From Hyphomicrobiales bacterium (lineage in GTDB: Bacteria > Pseudomonadota > Alphaproteobacteria > MED-G09), in the NCBI GenBank assembly GCA_028339975.1, contig JAOLDG010000009.1:1-61324 (forward strand): a stretch of 61,324 nt of DNA. Reading direction: 5' to 3'. Of this stretch, positions 1-7,683 are shown piece after piece; the first letter of the stretch is position 1, and each line of letters opens with the position of its first letter. The notes below the pieces were generated by a model that made no database searches, had not been told where the DNA came from, and saw only the letters and a list, made by a program, of their open reading frames with translations. The position numbers were made by a program, and so were the translations under genes.

Positions 1-210
1 TGGAATTGGCCCTCCCTCAGGAAAATAACTATTTGAGAAAATTTCAGTATTTTTAGTAATAGCCTTGATATCGTCCATGCGACCAATCCAATAGCCAACC
101 CCCTTGACCTCAACAGCTCTAGCATTATCCCTATGGATTGCATTATAGAAATCATAAGGATGTTCCATAATTTCAGGATTTGTTAAATCATAGTCGAAGG
201 CTTTTTTCAT
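1..210 (-). CDS. Cytochrome P450, N-terminal part (runs off left edge)
   Basis: Seventy codons read leftward from an ATG at 210 to the window edge without a stop. The peptide has the start pattern of soluble bacterial P450s: 'NPEIMEHPYDFYNAIHRDN', then 'GYWIGRMDDIKAI' and 'IFSNSYFPEGG', matching the region from the N-terminus to the B helix. Heme and I-helix motifs lie outside the window, so this is a family call only. P450s are heme monooxygenases that take electrons from ferredoxin or flavin partners. It starts 13 nt after the stop of the chorismate-mutase-like gene, so the two are probably co-transcribed. Another P450 lies at 58410-59687. Confidence 0.85.
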   Translation of the reverse strand, partial: MKKAFDYDLTNPEIMEHPYDFYNAIHRDNARAVEVKGVGYWIGRMDDIKAITKNTEIFSNSYFPEGGPIP

Positions 211-223
211 TTAATCAATTACC

Positions 224-502
224 TTAATCATCAAAATGATCAATCTCATATTTGATTGATAGTTCAATTAAAAACCTCCAAAGATATTCCATTGAATTTT
301 GATCGAGGCCAAGCTCCTTTGATTGAGACCTTATGCCCTTAACAACTTCTTCTATTCTTTCATAATCTCTTATTTCATTAGTATTTTTTTTTATTAAAGA
401 AGCCTCATGAATTAAAGCAAACCTTTCTTTAAATAATAGTAATAAGGATGAATCGATTTGATTAAGTTCAACCCTTAAATCCTTCATGTTGTTGTGTTTC
501 AT
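224..502 (-). CDS. Chorismate mutase type II (AroQ-like) domain protein
   Basis: A 92-residue all-helical protein. Residues 9-35 follow the AroQ pattern (LRVELNQIDSSLLLLFKER), with Arg and Asp residues where the family binds chorismate; a K-K-x-T-x-E-I-R-D stretch and a final helix follow. Length fits a monofunctional chorismate mutase, which converts chorismate to prephenate in Phe/Tyr synthesis; isochorismate-pyruvate lyases share the fold and cannot be excluded. The ATG at 502 is chosen over an upstream TTG at 523 because GGAG lies 6 nt before it. It lies 13 nt upstream of a P450 gene, an unusual partner for a housekeeping mutase. Confidence 0.7.
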   Translation of the reverse strand: MKHNNMKDLRVELNQIDSSLLLLFKERFALIHEASLIKKNTNEIRDYERIEEVVKGIRSQSKELGLDQNSMEYLWRFLIELSIKYEIDHFDD

Positions 503-605
503 TTTATTCTCCGAAGATTTCAACTAATACTAAAAGCAATCTGAAATAAATATACAGATATATTATAATAAAAAAATATTTATTAATTCAAGATATTAAA
601 TCTCA

Positions 606-2141
606 TCACACAATATACATATCGGTAAAAACAGCATCCTCAACAAAGTCTGAGGTTAGGATGTTTTCTATACCAAATATTAGAGCAAAATCAGAAAATG
701 ATAGGTCAACACCCTCCTCATTGGAGGTTACATTTCCTGACAAATTATAATTAAATTTATCGGCTCCGTTTATTGTAACCTGACGGCCACTTTCAAATAT
801 CAATTGAGCAGCATCCTTGGTAAATATAGCGCTATCTATGTATGTATTTGATGGAAGTTGAATTGTATTATAGCCCTCAGTATCAATAATAGATATTTTT
901 TCATTCTCCTTTAAAAGATGAGAAATAAAATAAATATCATCTCCCGCAAGACCTCTGTAGGTCGAGTGAGTAGAGGTCGCTATGATTATATCATCGTTGT
1001 TAGAGTAATTAAAAGTTCCGTATTGTTTGAATTCAAGAATACTCATAGAGACAATAGAATCTGGAGATGCAGGTGGCTCCCCTCTTTGCAACGCGTCTAT
1101 AAACTCCATTCCTGATAAAACTTTTCCAAAAACAGTATATTCATTGTCAAGTGATGGATAGTCTTGAAATGTTATAAAAAATTGAGAATTAGCACTGTCA
1201 GCATCGTTGCTTCTTGCCATCCCTACAGTTCCTCTTTCATATGTAATCAAGGAAAACTCTGAATCTATATTTGGCAGACTAGATCCGCCAGTACCGTCTC
1301 CATTTGGACTACCGGTCTGAGCCATAAAGCCCTCAATAACTCTGTGAAAAAGTAAGCCGTCATAAAAATTGTTCTCGATTAATGACTGAATTTGTTTAAC
1401 ATGATTTGGTGCAAACTTTGGAAGAAATTCTATTTTTACAGTTCCAATAGCATCACCATTTGTAACCTCCATGATGACAGTATTTTCGGAGTTATCATGA
1501 GAGAAAAGAATTTTTTTTGAACTATTTGTGTCTTTTGATAAAAAAGATGACTCATTATAGAGAGTCTTAATCATTGCCACGTCATAATCACCCAAGATAA
1601 TATTTTCAGGATATAAATATGAAGTTGGCTTTTCCATTACGCTGACAAAACTATCAGTTGCCTCTATATCGCCGAGACCTAATACATTACCTATAGAAGC
1701 AAGGCTCATTTGGACAAGGTCATTAGAAGAAATAATATCATCCGCCTCAAAATAAATAGTCGCAAAAACAAAAAGCTTAGATGATTGTCCTGCAGACCAA
1801 CCAGCTTTTCCGCCACCCTTGCCATCAATATAAGTTAGTCCAAATGTAATATCCGCCTCTGAATTATCATTTACTAGTCTAAATTCAATTTTATCAATCG
1901 CATTGTCCCAGGCATTTATAGAGTTATTGATGAGAGCTTTCTCAGAGTCGGAAAATATTCTTGAGATTTTATCCGTAACACCTTCCGTTATTGTTTTTAA
2001 TTCTTTGCTGGGAAAGCTATAGGTAATTATAATAGTTTCTGTATTTGAGGTATTCCAGAGAACACCAAAATAATCATCATAGAAATTTTTTATAAAAAAG
2101 TTATCATTTTTTAAAAGGTATGGATTAATATTTGAACTCAT
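606..2141 (-). CDS. Secreted fusion: degenerate serralysin-like domain + cyclophilin PPIase + type I secretion-like C-terminal module
   Basis: A 511-residue protein with no Sec signal. Residues about 35-200 resemble the serralysin/matrixin metallopeptidase fold (INAWDNAIDKIEF, then SEADITFGLTY), but the zinc helix reads ASIGNVLGLGD (148-158) where active enzymes have HExxHxxGxxH: all three His ligands and the catalytic Glu are replaced, so it should be inactive. Residues about 218-372 are a cyclophilin with FHRVI (265-269, catalytic Arg 267), GFMAQTG and SQFFITF. Residues 383-511 are a module also found twice in the RTX protein at 12927-15467, ending DMYIV like ABC-exporter substrates. AGGA precedes the ATG, which lies 24 nt from the 3' end of tRNA-Pro. 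Predicted role: exported folding or binding protein; the function is inference. Confidence 0.8.
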   Translation of the reverse strand: MSSNINPYLLKNDNFFIKNFYDDYFGVLWNTSNTETIIITYSFPSKELKTITEGVTDKISRIFSDSEKALINNSINAWDNAIDKIEFRLVNDNSEADITFGLTYIDGKGGGKAGWSAGQSSKLFVFATIYFEADDIISSNDLVQMSLASIGNVLGLGDIEATDSFVSVMEKPTSYLYPENIILGDYDVAMIKTLYNESSFLSKDTNSSKKILFSHDNSENTVIMEVTNGDAIGTVKIEFLPKFAPNHVKQIQSLIENNFYDGLLFHRVIEGFMAQTGSPNGDGTGGSSLPNIDSEFSLITYERGTVGMARSNDADSANSQFFITFQDYPSLDNEYTVFGKVLSGMEFIDALQRGEPPASPDSIVSMSILEFKQYGTFNYSNNDDIIIATSTHSTYRGLAGDDIYFISHLLKENEKISIIDTEGYNTIQLPSNTYIDSAIFTKDAAQLIFESGRQVTINGADKFNYNLSGNVTSNEEGVDLSFSDFALIFGIENILTSDFVEDAVFTDMYIV

Positions 2142-2164
2142 AAATGTATATCCTAATATAAAAA

Positions 2165-2241
2165 TGGTCGGGGCGGAGAGATTCGAACTCCCGACCCCCT
2201 GGTCCCAAACCAGGTGCGCTACCAGGCTGCGCTACGCCCCG
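2165..2241 (-). tRNA. tRNA-Pro (anticodon UGG)
   Basis: A 77-nt cloverleaf on the minus strand. The acceptor arms CGGGGCG/CGCCCCG pair, the D arm is GCGC-AGCCTGGTA-GCGC, the anticodon stem-loop CCTGG-TTTGGGA-CCAGG carries TGG, and the T arm contains GTTCGAATC. The 3' CCA is encoded (2165-2167). A TATAAT-like -10 box lies at 2254-2259. The start of the cyclophilin-fusion gene follows 24 nt downstream. Confidence 0.97.
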
Positions 2242-2267
2242 AAACATTTAAATATTATATAAACAGT

Positions 2268-2702
2268 TTAACGTCTTTTAGTAGTTATTTTTTTTAAGGC
2301 CTCAGATTTCCTTAATTTAAAAATTGATGTAACACTTAAAACATTTCGTGTCGATACTTTAAGCATTGTATTACAATAAACATAATCTCCCCTCACATAA
2401 GAAACATTACCAAAACCCTCAAGCCACTCACCCTCCCTAGCAGCAGACAAAAATTCAGAATTAAACTTTATTGTTACTCCAGCTCTTTGAGTTTTTGAAT
2501 AAACTGAATGACCCAAAACACCGTCGGCAAAAGCCATTAACATTCCACCATGAGCAATTTTTGCTACATTACAGTGCCTACCTAATATCCAAGCACCATG
2601 AACATATTTATTACCATCCTTTTTTATATAAAATGGTCCATTGTGATTTGTATAGGGTCCTCGTCTTTCATTAACAACAAAATCATCGGGTATAACTTTC
2701 AT
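2268..2702 (-). CDS. PaaI/YdiI-like hotdog-fold thioesterase
   Basis: A 144-residue protein matching the PaaI-type acyl-CoA thioesterase family. The signature HGGMLMAFADGVLG (about residues 52-65) is the hotdog central helix with the usual His-Gly-Gly, followed by beta strands such as VTIKFNSEFL. These cytosolic enzymes hydrolyse acyl- or aryl-CoA thioesters and often rescue CoA from stalled aromatic or fatty-acid catabolism. It is a single gene between the tRNA-Pro and the divergent cox-type operon. The substrate cannot be read from sequence. Confidence 0.85.
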   Translation of the reverse strand: MKVIPDDFVVNERRGPYTNHNGPFYIKKDGNKYVHGAWILGRHCNVAKIAHGGMLMAFADGVLGHSVYSKTQRAGVTIKFNSEFLSAAREGEWLEGFGNVSYVRGDYVYCNTMLKVSTRNVLSVTSIFKLRKSEALKKITTKRR

Positions 2703-2891
2703 CTAAAATCCTTTAAATTTGTTTAAAGATATAATTAACAACACTTATACAAAGCAAGTATTACTGAAATAATAACTCTAATTTAGCTAATATCAACACT
2801 ATCAATAATCACTAATACTAAAAAAGGTTTCACTATTTGAACGAATTTTAATATAAGTTAACAATATTTATGAATAAAAGAGGTATTTACA

Positions 2892-3461
2892 ATGGAAATG
2901 AATGGTGAAAAACTAATTTCTGCTTCTAAACGAGAAGTTTGGGATGCGCTAAATGATCCAGATCAACTCCTGAAAGCCATTCCTGGGGCACAAACAGTTG
3001 AAAAAACTGATGAAGAAAATTTAATTGCCACAGTAAAAATTAAAATTGGCCCAATAAGTGCAAAATTTTCTGGAAAAATTAAACTTTCCGATATAAATCC
3101 ACCAAATAGCTATACATTGACGGGTGAAGGATCAGGAGGCGCTGCTGGGTTTGCTAAGGGTTCTGCAAAAGTATCATTGGAAGATCATGAGGATGGAACG
3201 ATTCTCAAGTATTCCGTTAGTGCAAGTGTTGGTGGTAAATTAGCTCAAATTGGTCAACGCTTAATCGATACTGCGGCGAATAAATTAGCCGATCAATTTT
3301 TTGGAAAATTTAATGAAATTTTGTCTAATGATAACAAAACATTGCCAAAACAAGAAGCTGTAAGCGACGATAGTGGTTTATCCCCAATGGTATGGGCCAG
3401 CTCGTTAATAGTTCTTTCAATTTTAAGTATTGTTTTATGGTATTTTTTAGGTCAAATATAA
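2892..3461 (+). CDS. coxG: CoxG-like SRPBCC protein with C-terminal membrane anchor
   Basis: A 189-residue protein; residues 1-145 are the CoxG/SRPBCC fold (starts MEMNGEKLISASKREVW, with AIPGAQTVEK and GEGSGGAAGFAKGSAKV), followed by a polar linker and one C-terminal membrane helix (about 168-188). In carboxydotrophs CoxG helps anchor CO dehydrogenase at the inner membrane, which fits this tail. First gene of an operon with coxS, coxM, two xdhC parts and mocA. An AAGAGGT-type ribosome binding site precedes the ATG. Confidence 0.85.
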   Translation: MEMNGEKLISASKREVWDALNDPDQLLKAIPGAQTVEKTDEENLIATVKIKIGPISAKFSGKIKLSDINPPNSYTLTGEGSGGAAGFAKGSAKVSLEDHEDGTILKYSVSASVGGKLAQIGQRLIDTAANKLADQFFGKFNEILSNDNKTLPKQEAVSDDSGLSPMVWASSLIVLSILSIVLWYFLGQI

Positions 3462-3488
3462 AATAGAATTAAAAAGTGTGGGGGAAAT

Positions 3489-3956
3489 ATGCCTTTAGTA
3501 GAAATGGAAGTAAATGGAAAGAAAATGTCTTCTAATGTAGAAGAAAGACAATTGCTTGTTCATTTTCTTAGAGATGATCTTAACTTAACAGGAACTCACG
3601 TAGGGTGTGATACAAGTCAATGTGGTGCATGCGTAATACATATTGATGGTCATGCAGTAAAAAGTTGTTCAATGCTAGCCATTCAGGCAAATAATGCCTC
3701 TATAACGACTATTGAGGGTCTAGCGAATGAAAATCAACTTCACCCTGTTCAAGAAGCCTTCAAAGAAAATCATGGATTACAGTGTGGCTTTTGTACTCCA
3801 GGAATGATTATGGCAGCAGTTGATTTAATAAAAAGAAAACCAGTTCTTAATGAAAAGATTGTAAGAGAAGAGCTTGAAGGAAATTTATGTCGCTGCACTG
3901 GATATCAAAATATTGTTAAATCAATCTTAGCAGCAGCAGAAAAAGTGCAGGCTTAA
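3489..3956 (+). CDS. coxS: [2Fe-2S] small subunit of CO-dehydrogenase/xanthine-dehydrogenase-type hydroxylase (CoxS-like)
   Basis: A 155-residue protein of normal family length with both iron-sulfur domains: a plant-type cluster with Cys 40, 45, 48 and 60, and a helical cluster with Cys 99, 102, 134 and 136 (CGFCTPG ... [12 protein letters not shown]). It passes electrons from the molybdenum cofactor of a large subunit to FAD in the medium subunit. GGGGGA precedes the ATG. coxM starts 2 nt after its stop. Family membership is certain; whether the substrate is CO or another compound depends on the missing large subunit. Confidence 0.95.
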   Translation: MPLVEMEVNGKKMSSNVEERQLLVHFLRDDLNLTGTHVGCDTSQCGACVIHIDGHAVKSCSMLAIQANNASITTIEGLANENQLHPVQEAFKENHGLQCGFCTPGMIMAAVDLIKRKPVLNEKIVREELEGNLCRCTGYQNIVKSILAAAEKVQA

Positions 3957-3958
3957 TT

Positions 3959-4765
3959 ATGTATCAATTTAATTACATCAAAGCAAAATCAGTTGAAGAA
4001 GCATCCATCGCTTTGTCAAATAATCCTGAGGCTAAAATTCTTGCTGGTGGAATGACTCTAATCCCAACAATGAAACAAAGATTAGCATCCCCAGAACAAC
4101 TCATAGATATACGACAAATTGAAGAGCTTAAGTTTATCAAGCTAGAATCTAATAATATCATAGTGGGTTCAGTATCCAATCATTTTGAAGTCTATGACTC
4201 TGAAATTATAAAAGAACATTTACCTGTTCTTTCAAGGCTTGCAGAAAATATTGGTGACCCACATGTTAGGAATATGGGAACAATTGGGGGATCAATATCA
4301 AATAACGATCCAACAGCTGATTACCCTGCGGCTTGCCTTGGTCTTGGAGCTATTATAAAAACATCAAAAAGAGAAATTGAAGCTGAAGAATTCTTTATTG
4401 GCCTTTTTGAAACAAGTCTTGAGGAAGACGAGATTGTTACACAAGTTTCTTTTCCGATTATTAAAAATTCTTGCTACATGAAGTTTCCAAATCCTGCCTC
4501 TAGATATGCAATGGCTGGAGTCTTTGTTTCTAAATCAGATGAAGAAATAAGGGTTGCTGTAACTGGTGCTGGAGAAAATGGTGTTTTCCGTTGGAAAGAA
4601 ATGGAAAATGCTCTTTCAAATGATTGGTCCGTATCAAGTGCAGATTCAGTAAGAATTTCATCAGATGGAATTATGTCTGATATTCATGGAAATTCAGATT
4701 ATAGAGCAAATTTAGTAAATGTTATGGCTACTAGGGCTGTTGAAAATTTAATAAATGAGTACTAA
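3959..4765 (+). CDS. coxM: FAD-binding medium subunit of CO-dehydrogenase-type molybdoenzyme (CoxM-like)
   Basis: A 268-residue flavoprotein subunit. The two family FAD motifs are present: AGGMTLIPTMKQRL (29-42, standing for AGGxSLxPxM) and NMGTIGGSISNNDPTADYP (105-123). A C-terminal CO_deh_flav_C-like region follows. In the alpha-beta-gamma complex this subunit receives electrons from the [2Fe-2S] subunit and passes them to quinone or another acceptor. The next gene overlaps its end by 11 nt, showing tight coupling. Normally a large molybdopterin subunit of about 800 residues lies beside these two genes; here the operon goes straight to maturation genes. Confidence 0.93.
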   Translation: MYQFNYIKAKSVEEASIALSNNPEAKILAGGMTLIPTMKQRLASPEQLIDIRQIEELKFIKLESNNIIVGSVSNHFEVYDSEIIKEHLPVLSRLAENIGDPHVRNMGTIGGSISNNDPTADYPAACLGLGAIIKTSKREIEAEEFFIGLFETSLEEDEIVTQVSFPIIKNSCYMKFPNPASRYAMAGVFVSKSDEEIRVAVTGAGENGVFRWKEMENALSNDWSVSSADSVRISSDGIMSDIHGNSDYRANLVNVMATRAVENLINEY

Positions 4766-5081
4766 AGATCCAATAGAATCAGCCCTTGATTGGCTAAATG
4801 ATGGCCACAAGGTGGCAATTGCTACAGTTATCAAAACGTGGGGATCTGCTCCAAGGAAAGCAGGATCACAATTGGCTGTCCGCGATGATGGACTAATGGT
4901 TGGATCTGTCTCTGGAGGATGTGTTGAAGGCGATGTTGTTTCAAACGCCTTAGATATTATTGGTACATCAAAAGTTAAACTTATACAGTATGGTATTACA
5001 AATGATCAGGCTTGGGAAGTTGGATTGGCTTGTGGAGGAGATATTAAGATACGTATCGAGTCTCTAGAAAATAATGGATAA
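4755..5081 (+). CDS. XdhC/CoxI family maturation protein, N-terminal domain
   Basis: A 108-residue protein corresponding to the N-terminal XdhC/CoxI domain, with ATVIKTWGSAPRKAGSQLAV and the signature GSVSGGCVEGDV (residues 51-62). XdhC binds molybdenum cofactor and helps insert the sulfurated form into xanthine-dehydrogenase-family enzymes. Its start lies inside the coxM end and its last bases overlap the next gene by 8 nt. Here the two XdhC domains are separate proteins, a common arrangement in Alphaproteobacteria, rather than a frameshift: each has its own start and complete domain. Confidence 0.9.
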   Translation: MSTKDPIESALDWLNDGHKVAIATVIKTWGSAPRKAGSQLAVRDDGLMVGSVSGGCVEGDVVSNALDIIGTSKVKLIQYGITNDQAWEVGLACGGDIKIRIESLENNG

Positions 5082-5793
5082 AAAAGTTTTAGAAAACATT
5101 TTAAATCTCAAAAAAGAAAAGATTTCTTTTTGTTTAGTATCAAAGGCTAATTCAACCAATACAAGCATAGTGACACTCAAGGAAAGTAGTAAAAGCGAAT
5201 TAAACGAATCTATTGTTCAGGCGCTTAAAGAAGATAAACTGATATTAGTTGAAAAGAATAATGAAGAATGGATTATAAACCCCCATAATCCACCCCCAAA
5301 ATTAATAATAGTCGGAGCTGTTCATGTTGCACAATCATTGGCAATAATTGCTCAAAATCTTAATTTTGAAGTAATAATAATAGATCCAAGAGAGGCCTTT
5401 GCAGAACAAGAGAGGTTTCCTGACAATAGAGTTATTTGCGCATGGCCCGACGATGCTTTCAATGATCTAGAGCTTGATTCTAGGACAGCAGTAATAACAC
5501 TCACGCATGAGCCAAATCTTGATGACATAGCATTAGAGCGAAGTATAGCATCAGAATGTTTTTATATTGGGGCTTTGGGAAGTAAAAAAACTCATAAAAA
5601 AAGAATTGATAGGTTTTTAGAAAAAGGTTTTAACGATAAAGATATTTCCAAAATTAATGGTCCTGTTGGATTACCAATTAACGCTCAAAATCCAGGCGAA
5701 ATAGCTATTTCAATAATGGCTGAAATTATATCATCTCTACGAAATCAAAAATATCAAATAGAAGAGCTAAGAGAAAATTGGAAAAATCGTTAA
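5074..5793 (+). CDS. XdhC family protein, C-terminal Rossmann domain
   Basis: A 239-residue protein. After a variable 70-residue N-terminus comes the XdhC C-terminal Rossmann domain: PPPKLIIVGAVHVAQSLAII (about 74-93), FEVIIIDPREAFA, TLTHEPNLDDIAL, FYIGALGSKKTHKKR and the closing NAQNPGEIAISIMAEI. It completes the XdhC function begun by the preceding 108-residue protein, probably as a heteromeric Moco chaperone for the CoxSM-type enzyme. Its ATG overlaps the previous stop and its end overlaps the mocA start by 16 nt. Confidence 0.9.
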   Translation: MDKKVLENILNLKKEKISFCLVSKANSTNTSIVTLKESSKSELNESIVQALKEDKLILVEKNNEEWIINPHNPPPKLIIVGAVHVAQSLAIIAQNLNFEVIIIDPREAFAEQERFPDNRVICAWPDDAFNDLELDSRTAVITLTHEPNLDDIALERSIASECFYIGALGSKKTHKKRIDRFLEKGFNDKDISKINGPVGLPINAQNPGEIAISIMAEIISSLRNQKYQIEELRENWKNR

Positions 5794-6374
5794 ATAATAT
5801 AGCTTCATTTATATTGGCTGCGGGCATGTCAAGACGAATGGGCTCTGAGAATAAGTTATTAAAAATATATAATAATAAAACCATTTTAAATCATACACTT
5901 AAAAATCATTCTGAAAGTAATTTAAAGAATATAAATATTATCGTTGGTCATCAAAAAGATTCACTACTAAGCGTCCTTGAGAACTTTGAAGTATCGGTAA
6001 TCGAAAATAATAATTATACAAGTGGAATGCTCTCCTCTATTTTAAAAATAAATGAGAATATTGATGATAATACAACGGGTGTAATGATATCTCTTGCAGA
6101 TATGCCCCTTGTTAGCTCTATTGATATTAATAATATTATAGAAAAGTTTTTTTTAAATTCTGAAAAAAAAATTTGTATCCCAGAATATAAAGAAAAACTA
6201 GGAAATCCAATGGTTATTCCTGTTAAAATATATAAAAATTTAATTAAAAATGATGATTTATTAAGTGACAAAGGTTTAAAAAATTTAATTCTTGATGGCG
6301 GATTTGATATTGTTAGGGTGAGTACATCAAGTGGAATTTTGAAAGATTTTGATACGAAAGAAGACTTTAACTAA
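5778..6374 (+). CDS. MocA/MobA-like molybdenum-cofactor nucleotidyltransferase
   Basis: A 198-residue nucleotidyltransferase. The N-terminal signature is FILAAGMSRRMGSENKLL (12-29), the NTP-binding LAAGxSxRMG loop; LADMPLV (106-112) holds the metal-binding Asp. Size and operon context favour MocA (CTP:molybdopterin cytidylyltransferase), which makes the MCD cofactor used by xanthine-dehydrogenase-family enzymes, rather than MobA. It starts at TTG inside the end of the xdhC gene. Its last 8 nt overlap the convergent sirtuin gene. Confidence 0.85.
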   Translation: MEKSLNNIASFILAAGMSRRMGSENKLLKIYNNKTILNHTLKNHSESNLKNINIIVGHQKDSLLSVLENFEVSVIENNNYTSGMLSSILKINENIDDNTTGVMISLADMPLVSSIDINNIIEKFFLNSEKKICIPEYKEKLGNPMVIPVKIYKNLIKNDDLLSDKGLKNLILDGGFDIVRVSTSSGILKDFDTKEDFN

Positions 6375-7113
6375 TTAATTTAATACTTTTTGATAAAAAT
6401 TCACCAATTTCATCATGAATAACTAAATCAGCATACTTGTCTAAATCAGTACCCTCTCTATTCAATATAATTAATTTTGAACCGTTCTTTTTTGCAACTA
6501 AAGGAAAGCTTGCAGCCGGATAAACCTTCAAAGAAGAGCCAATAGCAATAAATAAATCACATGATAGCGATGCTTTTTCTGCTTTTAGCATTTCTTCTTT
6601 TGGCATGGATTGACCAAATGAAATAGTTGCAGTTTTTATAATGCCACTACAATTCTTGCAGTAAGGGGGGTTGTTTGTTTGTTCGAAGAGTTTTTTAATA
6701 GAATTCAATTCATATCTAAGATCACAATCTAAGCACTTGGCGAATGTTGTATTACCATGGAGCTCAATAACGTTCTCCCCAGGGACTCCTGAAATTTGAT
6801 GTAAATTATCAATATTCTGAGTAATAATTTTTGAAACCTTACCCATCTGATTTAATTCTGAAATCACCATATGTCCAATATTTGGTTTTGCTTTAGAAAT
6901 AGTTAAATCAACAGCAAATTTTCTTTTCCAAAACTCTACTCTAATTTCTTCTGAGGATAAAAAATCCTTAAATTCTATTGGTTTATTTTTAGTCCAAATA
7001 CCAGTTGGGCTTCTAAAGTCAGGAATTCCTGATTCAGTAGATATACCGGCACCTGTAAAAACAACAGTATTTGAGCTTTTACTTAAAATATTTTGAAAAA
7101 TTTCTAAACTCAT
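6367..7113 (-). CDS. cobB: Sirtuin, NAD-dependent protein deacylase (CobB-like)
   Basis: A 248-residue SIR2-family enzyme of normal length. Motifs in order: FTGAGISTESGIPDFRS (19-35, NAD binding), TQNIDNLHQ (98-106), IELHGN with catalytic His 119, a zinc ribbon with Cys 127, 130, 152 and 155, and IAIGSSLKVYPA. It removes acyl groups from lysines, consuming NAD, in the cytosol. Single gene, convergent with and overlapping mocA by 8 nt. Confidence 0.95.
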   Translation of the reverse strand: MSLEIFQNILSKSSNTVVFTGAGISTESGIPDFRSPTGIWTKNKPIEFKDFLSSEEIRVEFWKRKFAVDLTISKAKPNIGHMVISELNQMGKVSKIITQNIDNLHQISGVPGENVIELHGNTTFAKCLDCDLRYELNSIKKLFEQTNNPPYCKNCSGIIKTATISFGQSMPKEEMLKAEKASLSCDLFIAIGSSLKVYPAASFPLVAKKNGSKLIILNREGTDLDKYADLVIHDEIGEFLSKSIKLIS

Positions 7114-7181
7114 AATTATTCTTATAAAGAAAAATAAAAAAACTAATAGGAACTATAATGAAATTAAAATAGCAGAGTTTG

Positions 7182-7622
7182 TTATGAGGCTGAAAAATCT
7201 TTAAGCATTTTTTTAAGCTCAAGACTGTGCTGCTCTTCTTGTCCAATCATATTACGAGCATATTCTTCTAGATAAATAGAGGCATCCTCGACGCTTTCCA
7301 GTAATTTTTTATATAGATTTAAAGCATATAATTCATGCTCTAAACTTTCTTGCAGAATATCCTGAATAGAATGACGGTTACTTTCATTAATTTTTGCTAT
7401 TTTTTGACTTGGGTGACCATCTAGTCCAGTTAATAATTCACCGGCTTGTTGCGCGTGCGTAAGGGATTCCTGAGCTTGAGCCTGAAGAAACTCAACTATT
7501 GGTATTCTATTTGGCCCTGAAACCATTAACGATGAATGTGTATACCTTACAACACCTGCTAACTCATACTCCATGACTTCATTAAGAATATTACAAACAA
7601 CTTTATTATCTATTTCTCTCAT
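7182..7622 (-). CDS. Ferritin-like diiron protein (bacterioferritin family)
   Basis: A 146-residue four-helix-bundle protein. Metal-ligand positions are visible in four helices: EYELAGVVRY, QAQAQESLTHAQ, ESLEHELYALNLY and IGQEEQHSLELKKML, the E...E-x-x-H...E...E-x-x-H pattern of bacterioferritin and related ferroxidases. Probable role: iron storage or oxidation. The start is placed at the ATG at 7622 with GGAG upstream; the longer reading to 7757 adds 45 residues unlike the family and crosses a regulatory palindrome. That TGCAA-N5-TTGCA site 62 nt upstream suggests control by an iron or manganese regulator. Confidence 0.85.
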   Translation of the reverse strand: MREIDNKVVCNILNEVMEYELAGVVRYTHSSLMVSGPNRIPIVEFLQAQAQESLTHAQQAGELLTGLDGHPSQKIAKINESNRHSIQDILQESLEHELYALNLYKKLLESVEDASIYLEEYARNMIGQEEQHSLELKKMLKDFSAS

Positions 7623-7683
7623 TTTTGATCTCCAAATTATGATTCTTCGTGTTATAGCAAAAAAAATAATACCTGTGTGCAAA

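Noticed and set aside
918-1115. Plus-strand frame inside the cyclophilin-fusion gene
   Set aside because: The minus-strand product has three recognisable domains; the plus-strand frame is Arg-rich noise.
4755-5793. XdhC split in two genes considered as a frameshift of one gene
   Set aside because: The second gene has its own ATG overlapping the first stop, and both parts keep complete conserved domains; a natural two-gene form.
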